Below the pieces are notes generated by a model that was given only the letters and a program-made list of their open reading frames with translations, was not told where the DNA came from and made no database searches. From Micromonospora sp. MW-13 (GTDB lineage: Bacteria; Actinomycetota; Actinomycetes; Mycobacteriales; Micromonosporaceae), in the NCBI RefSeq assembly GCF_003434305.1, contig NZ_QKKX01000009.1, positions 434,001 through 498,000 on the forward strand: DNA of 64,000 nt. Reading direction: 5' to 3'. Position 1 is the first letter of the stretch; the number at the start of each line of letters is the position of its first letter. This document shows, one piece after another, positions 18,784 through 27,737 of this stretch. The translations under genes and the position numbers were made by a program.

Positions 18784-19863
18784 ATGGCTCTGCATGTGCG
18801 CGGTGTGCTCCTGCCGGACGACGAGGTCCGGGATCTCTGGCTGGTCGGCGACCGGGTCACCTTCGACCCGGTGCCCGAGGCGGAGACGGTGGTCGACGGC
18901 GGCTTCATCCTGCCCGGGCTGACCGACGCCCACTGCCACCTCGGCATCGCCCGGGGCGGCGCCCCGATCACCTCCCTCGACCAGGCCCGCGAGCTGGCCC
19001 GCACCGACCGGGACGCCGGGGTCCTCGCCATCCGGGACGCCGGCTCGCCGTACCCGTACCCCGAACTGGACGACGACCCGGAGCTGCCGCGACTGGCCCG
19101 CGCCGGCCGGCACGTCGCCCCGCCGAAGCGCTACCTGCGCGACATCGGCGTCGAGGTCGACGCGGCGGAGGTGGCCGCCACCGTCGCCGCCCAGGCCGCC
19201 GCCGGCAACGGCTGGGTCAAGCTGGTCGGCGACTGGATCGACCGGGGGGTCGGCGACCTCGCGCCCGCCTGGGACGCCGACACGATGGCCGCCGCCGTCG
19301 CCGCCGCGCACGCCGCCGGGGCGCGGGCGGCGGTGCACACCTTCTCCGAGTCCGCCGTCGAGACCATGGTGCGGGCCGGGGTGGACTCGGTGGAGCACGG
19401 CACCGGACTCAGCCTCGACCTGATCGACCTGATGGCCCGGCAGGGCACCGCCCTCGTCCCCACGATGATCAACATTCGGACGTTCGGCGGGATCGCCGAG
19501 CAGGCCCGCCCGAAGTTCCCCGGGTACGCCGACCACATGCTCGCCCTGCGGGACCGGTTCCCCGACGTGGTCCGGTCCGCGTACGAGGCGGGGGTGCCCA
19601 TCTACGTCGGCACCGACGCGGGCGGCGGCATCGACCACGGGCTGGCCGCCGAGGAGATGCTGCTGCTGCACGAGCAGGCCGGCATGTCGGCGGTGGACGT
19701 CCTCGCCGCCGCCTCCTGGAAGGCCCGGGAGTGGCTGGGCTTCCCGGGCCTGGTCGAGGGCGGCCTCGCCGACCTGACGGTCTACCCGGAGGACCCCCGC
19801 CGGAACCTCTCGGTCGTCCGCACCCCCACCCGCATCATCCTCCGCGGCCACCCCCTCCCCTGA
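18784..19863 (+). CDS. Amidohydrolase-family metal-dependent hydrolase
   Basis: 359 residues from ATG18784; GTG18778 would add two residues. A small beta-sandwich half (DLWLVGDRVTFDPVPEAE) precedes the TIM barrel, which has GGFILPGLTDAHCHLG (HxH metal pair), NGWVKLVGDW (candidate metal-bridging Lys), AVHTFSE and VEHGTGLS (His ligands) and IYVGTDAGGG (catalytic Asp), then returns to the sandwich (LADLTVYPEDP). The pattern is closest to imidazolonepropionase/prolidase-like amidohydrolases; the substrate is unknown. It follows ffh by 71 bp. A TAGGAC hexamer ends 7 nt before the ATG, so translation may be leaderless. Confidence 0.85.
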   Translation: MALHVRGVLLPDDEVRDLWLVGDRVTFDPVPEAETVVDGGFILPGLTDAHCHLGIARGGAPITSLDQARELARTDRDAGVLAIRDAGSPYPYPELDDDPELPRLARAGRHVAPPKRYLRDIGVEVDAAEVAATVAAQAAAGNGWVKLVGDWIDRGVGDLAPAWDADTMAAAVAAAHAAGARAAVHTFSESAVETMVRAGVDSVEHGTGLSLDLIDLMARQGTALVPTMINIRTFGGIAEQARPKFPGYADHMLALRDRFPDVVRSAYEAGVPIYVGTDAGGGIDHGLAAEEMLLLHEQAGMSAVDVLAAASWKAREWLGFPGLVEGGLADLTVYPEDPRRNLSVVRTPTRIILRGHPLP

Positions 19864-19889
19864 CCCCCACCCACCCCGGTTCGCCCCGG

Positions 19890-19921
19890 TGATCAAGAAG
19901 TTGCGTCGGAGTTCCGGCGGC
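19890..19921. repeat. Diverged single arm of the glnD-junction palindrome
   Basis: TGATCAAGAAGTTGCGTCGG and the following CCGGCGGCGG align with small gaps to the left arm and spacer at 14612-14649. The right arm is not present, so this is a half element. It lies in the short gap between the amidohydrolase and proS. Confidence 0.5.
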
Positions 19922-20009
19922 GGGGGACCGGTGCACCCGGGGCGACGGGCGAACGGCGCACCGCGCCCGATGACGGCGTCCCGGCGGGGGCCGCATAGGA
20001 TGTGCGGTC

Positions 20010-21425
20010 ATGGCACGCGTGCTCACTCCCCGTGCGGAGGACTTTCCCCGCTGGTACCAGGACCTGATCGCCAAGGCGAAGCTGGCCGACAACGGCCCGG
20101 TCCGGGGGACCATGGTCATCCGACCGGCCGGCTACGCCATCTGGGAGCGGATTCAGGCCGAGATGGACGCCCGGATCAAGGCGGCCGGCGCGGAGAACGC
20201 GTACTTCCCGCTGTTCATCCCCGAGAGCTACCTCAAGCGCGAGGCCGAGCACGTCGAGGGCTTCTCGCCGGAGCTGGCGGTGGTCACCCACGGCGGCGGC
20301 AAGCAGCTCGCCGAGCCGGTGGTGGTGCGCCCCACCAGCGAGACGGTGATCGGCGAGTTCATGGCCAAGTGGATCGACTCGTACCGGGACCTGCCGCTGC
20401 TGCTCAACCAGTGGGCGAACGTGGTCCGCTGGGAGCTGCGCCCCCGGATCTTCCTGCGCACCAGCGAGTTCCTCTGGCAGGAGGGGCACACCGCCCACGC
20501 CACGCGGGAAGACGCCCGCGCCTACGCCCGCCGGATCCTGCACGAGGCGTACGAGGACCTGATGGTCAACGTGCTCGGCATCCCCGTCGTGGTGGGCCTG
20601 AAGACCGCCCGCGAGCGGTTCGCCGGGGCCACCGCCACGTACACGTGCGAGGGCATGATGGGCGACGGCAAGGCCCTCCAGCTCGGCACCAGCCACGAGC
20701 TGGGGCAGAACTTCGCCAAGGCGTTCGACATCAGCTACTCCTCGGCCGAGGGCGGCCGGGAGCACGCCTGGACGACCTCCTGGGGCACCTCGACCCGGAT
20801 GCTGGGCGGCCTGATCATGGCCCACGGCGACGACAACGGACTGCGGGTGCCGCCGAGGCTGGCGCCGATCCAGGCGTACGTGATGGTGGTCAAGGACGGC
20901 GAGGGCCCAGGCGGCCCTGCCGAGGCGGCGAGAGAGCTCTGCGACGCGCTGCGCGACGCCGGGGTCCGGGTCGCGCTCGACGACCGCACCGACACCCCGT
21001 TCGGCCGCCGGGCCGTCGACGCCGAGCTGCGCGGCTATCCGGTACGCGTCGAGGTCGGCCCCCGCGACCTGGCCGCCGGCAACGCGGTCGTGGTCCGGCG
21101 TACGGACGGCTCGAAGTCGCCGACCCCGGTGGCCGACGTGGTCGGCGCGGTGCTGGCCGCCCTGGAGGCCGACCAGCGGGTGCTGCACGACCAGGCCCTC
21201 GCGCACCGCGAGTCCCGCACCGTCGAGGTCGCCACGCTCGCCGAGGCGATCGGGGCGGCGGCCACCGGCTGGGCCCGGGTGCCGTGGTCGGCGGTCGGCG
21301 TGGCCGGCGAGGCCGAGGCGAACGGCCAGGGCGTCACCGTGCGCTGCCTGCTGCGCGCCGACGGCTCGGTCCCCGACTCCGAGGACGAGTCCGACCTGGT
21401 CGCCATCCTGGCCCGCGCCTACTGA
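20010..21425 (+). CDS. proS: Prolyl-tRNA synthetase, archaeal/eukaryal-type short form
   Basis: 471 residues. Class II aminoacyl-tRNA synthetase core: motif 1 around GTMVIRPAGYAIWERIQ, motif 2 FLRTSEFLWQEGHTAH and motif 3 GLRVPPRLAPIQ. The anticodon-binding domain follows (about 285-390), and the C-terminal domain typical of archaeal/eukaryal ProRS ends the protein. There is no insertion (editing) domain, which marks the archaeal-type form; bacterial-type ProRS is about 570 residues. It charges tRNA-Pro. TAGGAT at 19996-20001 ends 8 nt before the ATG and no Shine-Dalgarno is present, suggesting a leaderless transcript. Whether a second, bacterial-type proS exists elsewhere cannot be seen here. 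Confidence 0.95.
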   Translation: MARVLTPRAEDFPRWYQDLIAKAKLADNGPVRGTMVIRPAGYAIWERIQAEMDARIKAAGAENAYFPLFIPESYLKREAEHVEGFSPELAVVTHGGGKQLAEPVVVRPTSETVIGEFMAKWIDSYRDLPLLLNQWANVVRWELRPRIFLRTSEFLWQEGHTAHATREDARAYARRILHEAYEDLMVNVLGIPVVVGLKTARERFAGATATYTCEGMMGDGKALQLGTSHELGQNFAKAFDISYSSAEGGREHAWTTSWGTSTRMLGGLIMAHGDDNGLRVPPRLAPIQAYVMVVKDGEGPGGPAEAARELCDALRDAGVRVALDDRTDTPFGRRAVDAELRGYPVRVEVGPRDLAAGNAVVVRRTDGSKSPTPVADVVGAVLAALEADQRVLHDQALAHRESRTVEVATLAEAIGAAATGWARVPWSAVGVAGEAEANGQGVTVRCLLRADGSVPDSEDESDLVAILARAY

Positions 21426-21437
21426 CCCACCGCCTGC

Positions 21438-21468
21438 GCGGGGCGGCCGGCACCCCCGGCCGCCCCGC
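21438..21468 (+). terminator. Hairpin terminator after proS
   Basis: Perfect 13-bp GC-only arms at 21438-21450 and 21456-21468 with a five-base loop, 13 bp after the proS stop codon. Confidence 0.75.
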
Positions 21469-21653
21469 CACGCGTTCCCGGTCACCGGAGCCGGGCCCGT
21501 CGGCGCGTCACCGCCCGGCGGCACGTCCGTTGGTCCGTTCGACACGACGCCGACGCCGAGCACGCCGCTGCCGCACACCGCCCCGGCCGCCGACGGCAGG
21601 ACGAGACCGTAAGACGACGGCGCGAGCGGCACCCATCGTGACGGATCGGTCGC

Positions 21654-21702
21654 TATCATCGGGCACGCGGGTGGCGGTCGACGGTGGACGGTCACCCGTG
21701 AC
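21654..21702 (+). promoter_or_regulatory. Possible clc promoter elements in the 359-bp proS-clc gap
   Basis: A TATCAT hexamer at 21654-21659 is a good -10 match in very GC-rich DNA, but no convincing -35 lies 16-19 bp before it. A 12-bp palindrome, GTCAC-CC-GTGAC, follows at 21691-21702 and could be an operator. Apart from the proS terminator I see no other signal or gene in 21426-21784. Confidence 0.3.
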
Positions 21703-21784
21703 GCAGGCCCGGTCGCCGGCCGCTCGACGAGGCGGGTGACGCACCGCCTCGGCTGGCGAGGCATCGCTGGTGATGGAGTTGCCG

Positions 21785-23374
21785 ATGAGCGGTAGCGGCG
21801 GGCCGGGTGGCCTGCGCCTGTGGGTTCCCCTCGCGACGCTCACCGGAGCGCTCTCGGGGCTGGCCGCCGCCGCGTTCGCCGAGCTGCTGCACCTGGGCAA
21901 CGAGCTGCTGCTGCGCGGGATCGCCGGGCACCGGGTGCCCGGCCTGGTCGGCGAGGACGGCCCGGCCGAGGCGAGCGGCTTCCCGTACCCGGTGGTCGTC
22001 CCGCTGCTCGTCGCGGCCGGCGCGTTCGTCGCCACCGCCCTGGTGCTCCGGGTCGCGCCGGAGGCCAGCGGGCACGGCACGGACGCGGCGATCCACGCCG
22101 CGCACCACGACCCGACCGGGATGCGGGCCCGGGTGCCGGCGGTCAAGATGTTCGCCTCCGCGGTGCTGATCGGCTCCGGTGGGTCGGGCGGCAGCGAGGG
22201 GCCCACCGCGCAGATCACCGCCGCCCTGGCCTCGGTGGTGGCCCGGCGGTTCAAGCTCAGCTACCAGCAGGCCCGCACGACGGTGGCGATGGGCCTCGCC
22301 GCCGGGGTCGGGGCGATCTTCCGGTCACCGCTGGGCGGCGCGCTGCTCGGGGCCGAGCTGCTCTACCGGGCGGACGTCGCGCCCGGCGTGGTGGTGCCGG
22401 CCCTGCTCGCCTCGGCGGTGTCCTTCCTGGTCTTCGGGCTGTTCCACGGCTTCGAGCCGATCTTCGGCACGGTCGCCGGGACCGGCTGGGACCATCCCGC
22501 GCAGTGGCTGGTGGTGCCGCTGCTCGGCCTGCTCGCCGGGCTGCTCGGCCGGCTGTACGCGTGGACGTTCTACTCGACGGCCGGCTTCTTCGCCTCGGCG
22601 CGGCTGCGCCGGCTGCCCCGGGTGCTGCGTCCCACCCTCGCGGGGCTGGTGGTCGGGACGATCGGGCTGGCCGTGCCGGGCGTCCTCGGCACCGGGTACG
22701 GCACGGCGCAGCGCGCCTTCGACGCCGACGCGATGCTCGCCACGTCGGTGTGGGTGCTGCTGGCCATCCCGCTCGTCAAGATCGTGTCCACCTCGCTGTC
22801 GGTCGGCTCCGGCGGCTCCGGGGGGATCTTCGGCCCCGGGCTGGTGATCGGCGCGACCGCCGGGGCGGCGGTGTGGCGCCTGCTGGAGCCGCTCGGGCTG
22901 GCCCCCGGCTCCCCGGCCCCGTACGTGATCATCGGCATGGCGGCCTGCCTCGGCTCGATCGCCCACGCGCCGCTCGCGCTGGTCGTGATGGCCGCCGAGA
23001 CGACCGGGAACCTGAGCCTGCTCTTCCCGAGCATGCTGGCCACCGGGATCGCCTGCCTGGTGGTCGGCGACCGGACGCTGTACCGCAGCCAGCTCCGCGA
23101 CCGTTCGGCGGACCCCGACCCGGCGGCCGACCCGGGCAGCGCGCACAGTGGGCCGGCGGTCGTCGGCCCGCGCGTCCCGGCCTCGGGGCCGCCGGCCGTC
23201 CGGGCGGGCCGGCGGGCGGCGCGGCCCGGCGTCGGCCGGCCCCGCCAGGCGGGCGGTCGGCCCCGAGGCCGGGACGCTGGGGCGACCGGGGTGCCGCGGC
23301 GGTGGACCGCCCGGCTGTACCCGCCGCCCGAGCCCGTCGACCGTCCGAGCCCGTCGGCCGGGCGGGCGGGCTGA
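21785..23374 (+). CDS. ClC-family chloride channel/transporter
   Basis: 529 residues from ATG21785, which has GGAG 6 nt upstream; GTG21770 would add five residues. About ten helices with the ClC selectivity signatures: GSGGSGGSEGPTAQI near residue 140, GIFRSPLGGALLGAELLY (GxFxP-like) and SVGSGGSGGIFGPGLVIG. The gating-glutamate position in GSEGPTAQ is occupied, which favours chloride/proton exchange over a simple channel. The last about 80 residues are Arg/Pro/Gly-rich and probably disordered; no CBS domains are present. It is convergent with the TPR gene, and the two stop codons lie in one small inverted repeat. Confidence 0.9.
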   Translation: MSGSGGPGGLRLWVPLATLTGALSGLAAAAFAELLHLGNELLLRGIAGHRVPGLVGEDGPAEASGFPYPVVVPLLVAAGAFVATALVLRVAPEASGHGTDAAIHAAHHDPTGMRARVPAVKMFASAVLIGSGGSGGSEGPTAQITAALASVVARRFKLSYQQARTTVAMGLAAGVGAIFRSPLGGALLGAELLYRADVAPGVVVPALLASAVSFLVFGLFHGFEPIFGTVAGTGWDHPAQWLVVPLLGLLAGLLGRLYAWTFYSTAGFFASARLRRLPRVLRPTLAGLVVGTIGLAVPGVLGTGYGTAQRAFDADAMLATSVWVLLAIPLVKIVSTSLSVGSGGSGGIFGPGLVIGATAGAAVWRLLEPLGLAPGSPAPYVIIGMAACLGSIAHAPLALVVMAAETTGNLSLLFPSMLATGIACLVVGDRTLYRSQLRDRSADPDPAADPGSAHSGPAVVGPRVPASGPPAVRAGRRAARPGVGRPRQAGGRPRGRDAGATGVPRRWTARLYPPPEPVDRPSPSAGRAG

Positions 23375-23394
23375 GCGCGCGGGGCGCGGCTCAG
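23371..23394. terminator. Short inverted repeat containing both convergent stop codons
   Basis: CTGAGC at 23371-23376 pairs with GCTCAG at 23389-23394, with further G/C pairing inside and one bulged base. It joins the ends of clc and the NB-ARC/TPR gene and may terminate both. Confidence 0.45.
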
Positions 23395-26381
23395 GCCGGC
23401 GGGGGCTCCACGTCGCAGTCCAGCCGGCTACGGGCCGCCGCGGCCTCGGCCTCCGGGTGGTCCGCGCCGAGGGTGCGCTCGTAGCTCGTCATGGTGTCCC
23501 GTAGCAGGTCGCGGGCGCCCTCGTGGTCCTCGTCGGCGCGCCGGTCCTCGCTGAGGTTCGACGCGCAGGCCAGGGTGTAGGGGTGCGCCTCGCCCCGGAC
23601 CGTGCGCAGCCGCTCCAGCAGCTCCTCGCCGAGCCGCCGCGCCGCCCGGACCTCGCCGAGCGCCCGCAGGTCGCTGGCGAGGTTGGTGCCGCAGGCCAGG
23701 GTGTACGGGTGGTCCGGGGCGAGCGCCGCCGACAGCCCGGCCCGGGTGCGCTCGTTGAGCCGGCGCGCCTCCTCCGGCGCGCCGGTCAGCCGCAGGCAGA
23801 TCGCGAGGTTCAGGGCGGCGCACAGCGCGTACGGGTGCTCCTCGCCGGCCGTGCGGCGAAGCCGCTCCAGCGCGTCCTCGGCGCGGGCCCGGGCCCCGGG
23901 CGCCTCACCGAGGCACCGCAGGTCGTTGGCCAGGTTGACGGCGGCGGCCAGCGTCTCGGCGTAGTCCGGCCCGAACCGGTGCCGGTGCTGGGCCAGGCAG
24001 CCGCTGGCCAACTGGTACGCGTCGAGGTACCGCCCGGCCTTGCGGCGGGTGACCGCGAGGTTCTTCATCGCCCGCAGCGAGTCCGGGTGGTCCGGGCCGA
24101 AGAGCACCCCGTAGCGCCGGTGGACCTCCTCCTGGAGTTCCCACGCCCGGGCGTACTCCCCGCACTCGCGCAGGTCCCGGGCGACGTTGTTGGCGGAGAA
24201 CAGCGTCGACCGGTTCTCCTCGCCGCCGAACCGGATCCGGTACCGGCGCAGCGTGTCCTCGTCGAGGGCGAGCGCGGCGCGGAACTCGCCCATCATCCGC
24301 CGGGACACCGCGAAGTTGTGCGCGGTGAGCAGCGTGCGGGGGTGGTCGGGGCCCAGCGCCAGCAGCCCACGCTCGTGGGCCTGGCGGTCCAGTTCGTACG
24401 CCGCCTTCCAGTCGCCGAGCCGGCGCAGGCCCGCCGCCAGGCCGTTCGCCGCGCCGAGCGTCTCCGGATGCCCCTCGCCCAGGTCGGCGCGGGCCCGGGC
24501 CAGGTTCGCCTCGTCCAGCGACCGGGCCCGCTCGTACTCGCCCCGGCTGCGCAGCGCGTTGGCCAGCGTGACGCTCAGCGCCACCACGTCCGGGTGGCTC
24601 CGGGCGATCACCTCCACCCAGGCCGCCCGGGCCCGGGTGCCCAGCCGCTGGCACGCGGTGTACTCGCCCCGGGCGAAGAGGTACCGGCACAGGTTGATCA
24701 CGAGGCCGCGGACCGCCGGATCGTCCGCGGCGACGGCCACGTCGGCGGCCTCCGCGTGCACCAGCAGGTCGGCGTAGCGGGGACGGTAGGCGATCTGGTC
24801 CGGATCGCCCGGGTCGGCGGCGGCGAGCAGCCGCCGGGCGGTGCCGGCGTACGTGCGGCGCTCGGCGTCGGTGAGCTGCTCCCGGAGGAACTGCTGGAAG
24901 ACCCGGTGCAGTTGGACGGTCTCCCGGCCGTCGCGCTCGCCGATCCGGGCCAGCCCGTACGCGCCGATCTCGTGGAACATGCTCGCCCGGGACATGGTGT
25001 CCCCGATCTCCTCGCCGAGCGGGGCGGGCAGCTCGACCGCCGGCCGGCTGCCGTCGGGCGGGCCGAGCAGCAGGGACATCGGCACCGGCTCCGGCCCCAG
25101 GAACGCGCACAGCCGCAGGAGTTGGGCGGCGGACAGCCGGCGCTCCCGGAGCCGGTTCATCGGCAGCACCCAGGCCATCACCACCTGGCGCTCGTACGAC
25201 GAGACCTGGGCCTGGTTGAGCAGCGCGGTCATCCGCTGCTCGCTCTCGACCAGGTAGTCCCGCACGGGCAGGTGCGAGGTCGACAGGTACCCGGCGCTGG
25301 CGTCGAGGGCGAGCGGCAGATCGCCGAACCGGTCGGCCAGCTCGAAGGCGTCGTGCTCGGTCAGCCGGGGCGCCCGTCGGCGCAGGAAGTCGACGCTCTC
25401 CACCCGTCGGTAGACGTCCAGCTCCAGCACGTCGGCGCGGGACCGCCAGTCCTCGTCCCGCGAGGTCACCAGCACGTGGCACCGCCCCCGCGGCGCCCGG
25501 CCGCTGGGCAGCAGCCGGGCCAGTTCGTGCGGGGCGGGCGCGTTGTCGAAGACCAGCAGCCAGTCGCGGACCGGCTCGCCCCGGCGCAGCGCCTCCAGCA
25601 CCGCGTCGGCGGTCACCCCGAGGTCGTCGCTGATCCGCAGGCCGATCGAGGCGGCCAGCCCGGCCAGGTCGGCCCGGACCGTGGAGAGTTGCTCGCTGCG
25701 CACATACCAGACCAGGTCGTAGCAGGCCGCGAAGCGGTACGTGTACTCGACCGCGAGCTGGGTCTTGCCGATCCCGGCCGGGCCCAGCACCGCGGTCGGC
25801 ACCACCGCCGTCACGTCCCCGGCGAGCCGGTCCCGCAGTTCCCGCAGCGCCTCCTCGCGGCCCGTGAAGTGCTGGTTGCGGGGCGGGAAGGGCTGGCGCC
25901 AGTACCGGGGCTGGTGCAGCGGCCAGGGCACGGCGGACGACCGGCGGGAGGTCGGTGCGGCCAGCCCGAACAGGGCGAGGACCTCGGCGCGGGCGTCGGC
26001 CTCGTCCAGCACGCCGAGCACCGGGCACTCGCCGGCGGAGAGGAACGTCGGCCGGCGCAGCCCGACCGCCACCGGGCGCAGCACGTCCCCCCGTTCGGCC
26101 CGCAGGGCGGCCACCGCCTCCGCCCACTCGGCGACCGAGCGCGTCCCGGCGCGCAGCAGCGCGTCACTCAGCACCAGCAGCAGCCCGGCGGCGTCGCCGG
26201 CCGCGTCCCGCAGCAGCGCGCCGAGGTCGTCGGCGGGCCGGGGTTCGAGCTGCTTCGGTTCGGTGCCGGCCCCGCCCTGTTCGAGCTGCTCGCCGAGCCA
26301 CTCCGCCCACAGCTGGTCGGCGCCGGCGTGGGCCAGGACGATCCGCGGCCGGCCGTCGGCGGCGCTGCGCTGAGCACTCAT
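23391..26381 (-). CDS. TIR-like / NB-ARC / TPR protein of a cyclophane RiPP cluster (FxsT/HaaT-like)
   Basis: 996 residues in three parts. Residues 1-140 resemble the TIR-like domain of FxsC-type proteins (RIVLAHAGADQLWAEWLGEQ, LLLVLSDALL). Residues about 170-480 form an NB-ARC-type STAND ATPase: FTGREEALRELRDRL, Walker A GPAGIGKT at 200-207, Walker B WLLVFDN at 274-280, VLVTSRD sensor and GDLPLALDASAG. From about 570 to the end are tandem Kinesin-light-chain-type TPRs (NLAVTRRKAGRYLDAY, NLANDLRCLGEAPGARARAE). Such proteins accompany cyclophane radical SAM operons; the role is unproved. A TATCCT hexamer at 26452-26447 and GGGAGG before the ATG give it its own start signals, 147 bp from the maturase gene. 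Confidence 0.86.
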   Translation of the reverse strand: MSAQRSAADGRPRIVLAHAGADQLWAEWLGEQLEQGGAGTEPKQLEPRPADDLGALLRDAAGDAAGLLLVLSDALLRAGTRSVAEWAEAVAALRAERGDVLRPVAVGLRRPTFLSAGECPVLGVLDEADARAEVLALFGLAAPTSRRSSAVPWPLHQPRYWRQPFPPRNQHFTGREEALRELRDRLAGDVTAVVPTAVLGPAGIGKTQLAVEYTYRFAACYDLVWYVRSEQLSTVRADLAGLAASIGLRISDDLGVTADAVLEALRRGEPVRDWLLVFDNAPAPHELARLLPSGRAPRGRCHVLVTSRDEDWRSRADVLELDVYRRVESVDFLRRRAPRLTEHDAFELADRFGDLPLALDASAGYLSTSHLPVRDYLVESEQRMTALLNQAQVSSYERQVVMAWVLPMNRLRERRLSAAQLLRLCAFLGPEPVPMSLLLGPPDGSRPAVELPAPLGEEIGDTMSRASMFHEIGAYGLARIGERDGRETVQLHRVFQQFLREQLTDAERRTYAGTARRLLAAADPGDPDQIAYRPRYADLLVHAEAADVAVAADDPAVRGLVINLCRYLFARGEYTACQRLGTRARAAWVEVIARSHPDVVALSVTLANALRSRGEYERARSLDEANLARARADLGEGHPETLGAANGLAAGLRRLGDWKAAYELDRQAHERGLLALGPDHPRTLLTAHNFAVSRRMMGEFRAALALDEDTLRRYRIRFGGEENRSTLFSANNVARDLRECGEYARAWELQEEVHRRYGVLFGPDHPDSLRAMKNLAVTRRKAGRYLDAYQLASGCLAQHRHRFGPDYAETLAAAVNLANDLRCLGEAPGARARAEDALERLRRTAGEEHPYALCAALNLAICLRLTGAPEEARRLNERTRAGLSAALAPDHPYTLACGTNLASDLRALGEVRAARRLGEELLERLRTVRGEAHPYTLACASNLSEDRRADEDHEGARDLLRDTMTSYERTLGADHPEAEAAAARSRLDCDVEPPPA

Positions 26382-26528
26382 CGAGCCTCCCTGGTCCCGG
26401 CCGCCGGACTCCCGGGGCCCGGGTGGCGCGGCCCGGCCGAGCTACGAGGATAGCCTTCCGCGCCGCCCACATCACCCTCCGTCCGTACTCTCCGGATGTC
26501 CTATCGGGATGCCGACACGGCCGGCGGG

Positions 26529-27737
26529 TCAGGCCGCGGCCGGGCCCGGCACCGTCCGCTCCGTCGCCGGGTCCGGGGGCCCGGCCGGCGGCGGTCCGGG
26601 CGCCCCGGCGACCCGCCGGGCCAGGTGACCGATCAGGCGGTACAGGTCCGCGCAGTACACCGACGGGTTGTCGAAGCCGCGTCCGGCGCGGAACCGGTGC
26701 GGGTACAGGCCGCCGCCGCAGACCTGGTGCGCCGGGCAGGCCCGGCACGCCCCCGGCAACCCGGCCACGCCGCGCTGGCCGGCCCGCACGGCGGGATGGG
26801 CCAGCGCCGCGTCGAACCGGTCGGAGTGCACGGTCAGCCCGGTCGCCGCGGCCCCCGGGTAGGCCGCCTTCAGCGTGTCCACCAGCTCGATCTCGCCGTC
26901 GGTCTCCACCACCACGAACGCGGCCGGGGACAGCCCGACGGACTCGACGCGGCTCGCCCCGCCGAGCAGCAGCACCAGAATCTCCTCCAGTATCCGCACG
27001 CCGGTCTCCCGGCGCGGCGCCGCGTACCAGCGCTCGAAGACCGCGATCAGCCAGTCCGCGTACGGGGTCGAGGCCGGGTCGGCCGACCGGCCCGGTGGCG
27101 GGTCGGTCCAGGTGCCGTGCGGCAGCAGGAAGTCGACCACCGGCGGGTCGAACTCCAGCAGCGCCTCGTAGGCGCGGACCGGGTCGGTGCGCAGGTCCAC
27201 GGTGGCCAGCAGGCCGGCGAAGAGCGACCGGTAGCGCGGCCCGGACAGCAGGTCCAGGGCGCGGACGGTGGCCGGGTAGCTGCTGGCGCCGTCGGGGCGG
27301 CGGCGGTGCCGGTCGGTCGCGGCCCGGTCGCCGTCGAGGCTCACCCCGACCCGCACGTCGTGCCGCCGGAACACCTCCAGCATGTCCTGGTCGAGCAGGG
27401 TCCCGTTGGTCTGCACCACGAAGGACAGCGCGGTCCCCGCCCCGGCGAGCCGGCGCAGCTCCGTCACCACGTGTTCCAGCCGGCGGGCCCCGGCGAGCAG
27501 CGGCTCGCCGCCGTGCAGGACGACGCTGGCCTCGGTGACCCCGTGGTCGCGCAGGTGCTCGGCGATCCGCTCCCCGGTCCGCCGCACCACCTCGGCGCTC
27601 ATCACCCGGGGCCGGCGGGCCCAGCTCTGGTCGGCCATCTCGTAGACGTAGCAGTAGTCGCAGGCCAGGTTGCACCGGCTGTGCACCTTCAGCACGAACT
27701 CCTGGAACGGCACCGGCGCCGGCCCGGCGTCCGTCAC
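26529..27737 (-). CDS. Cyclophane-forming radical SAM/SPASM peptide maturase (FxsB-like)
   Basis: 402 residues from a GTG that overlaps the stop of the precursor gene (GTGA), so the two are translationally coupled. The radical SAM CxxxCxxC is Cys22, Cys26 and Cys29 in RCNLACDYCYVYEM. VLHGGEPLL and VVQTNGTLL are the usual SAM-binding motifs, followed by VRVGVSLDGD. The C-terminal SPASM-type cluster region is CRACPAHQVCGGGLYPHRFR then GFDNPSVYC, almost the pattern of FxsB-type enzymes. These enzymes join an aromatic side-chain carbon to the beta-carbon of a residue two positions on, making three-residue cyclophanes. Cytoplasmic, oxygen-sensitive. Its substrate should be the adjacent 82-residue peptide. 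Confidence 0.9.
   Translation of the reverse strand: MTDAGPAPVPFQEFVLKVHSRCNLACDYCYVYEMADQSWARRPRVMSAEVVRRTGERIAEHLRDHGVTEASVVLHGGEPLLAGARRLEHVVTELRRLAGAGTALSFVVQTNGTLLDQDMLEVFRRHDVRVGVSLDGDRAATDRHRRRPDGASSYPATVRALDLLSGPRYRSLFAGLLATVDLRTDPVRAYEALLEFDPPVVDFLLPHGTWTDPPPGRSADPASTPYADWLIAVFERWYAAPRRETGVRILEEILVLLLGGASRVESVGLSPAAFVVVETDGEIELVDTLKAAYPGAAATGLTVHSDRFDAALAHPAVRAGQRGVAGLPGACRACPAHQVCGGGLYPHRFRAGRGFDNPSVYCADLYRLIGHLARRVAGAPGPPPAGPPDPATERTVPGPAAA

Noticed and set aside
23523..26453. 976-codon plus-strand open frame opposite the NB-ARC/TPR gene
   Set aside because: No domain, composition of a shadow frame; the minus-strand gene has clear TIR-like, NB-ARC and TPR motifs.
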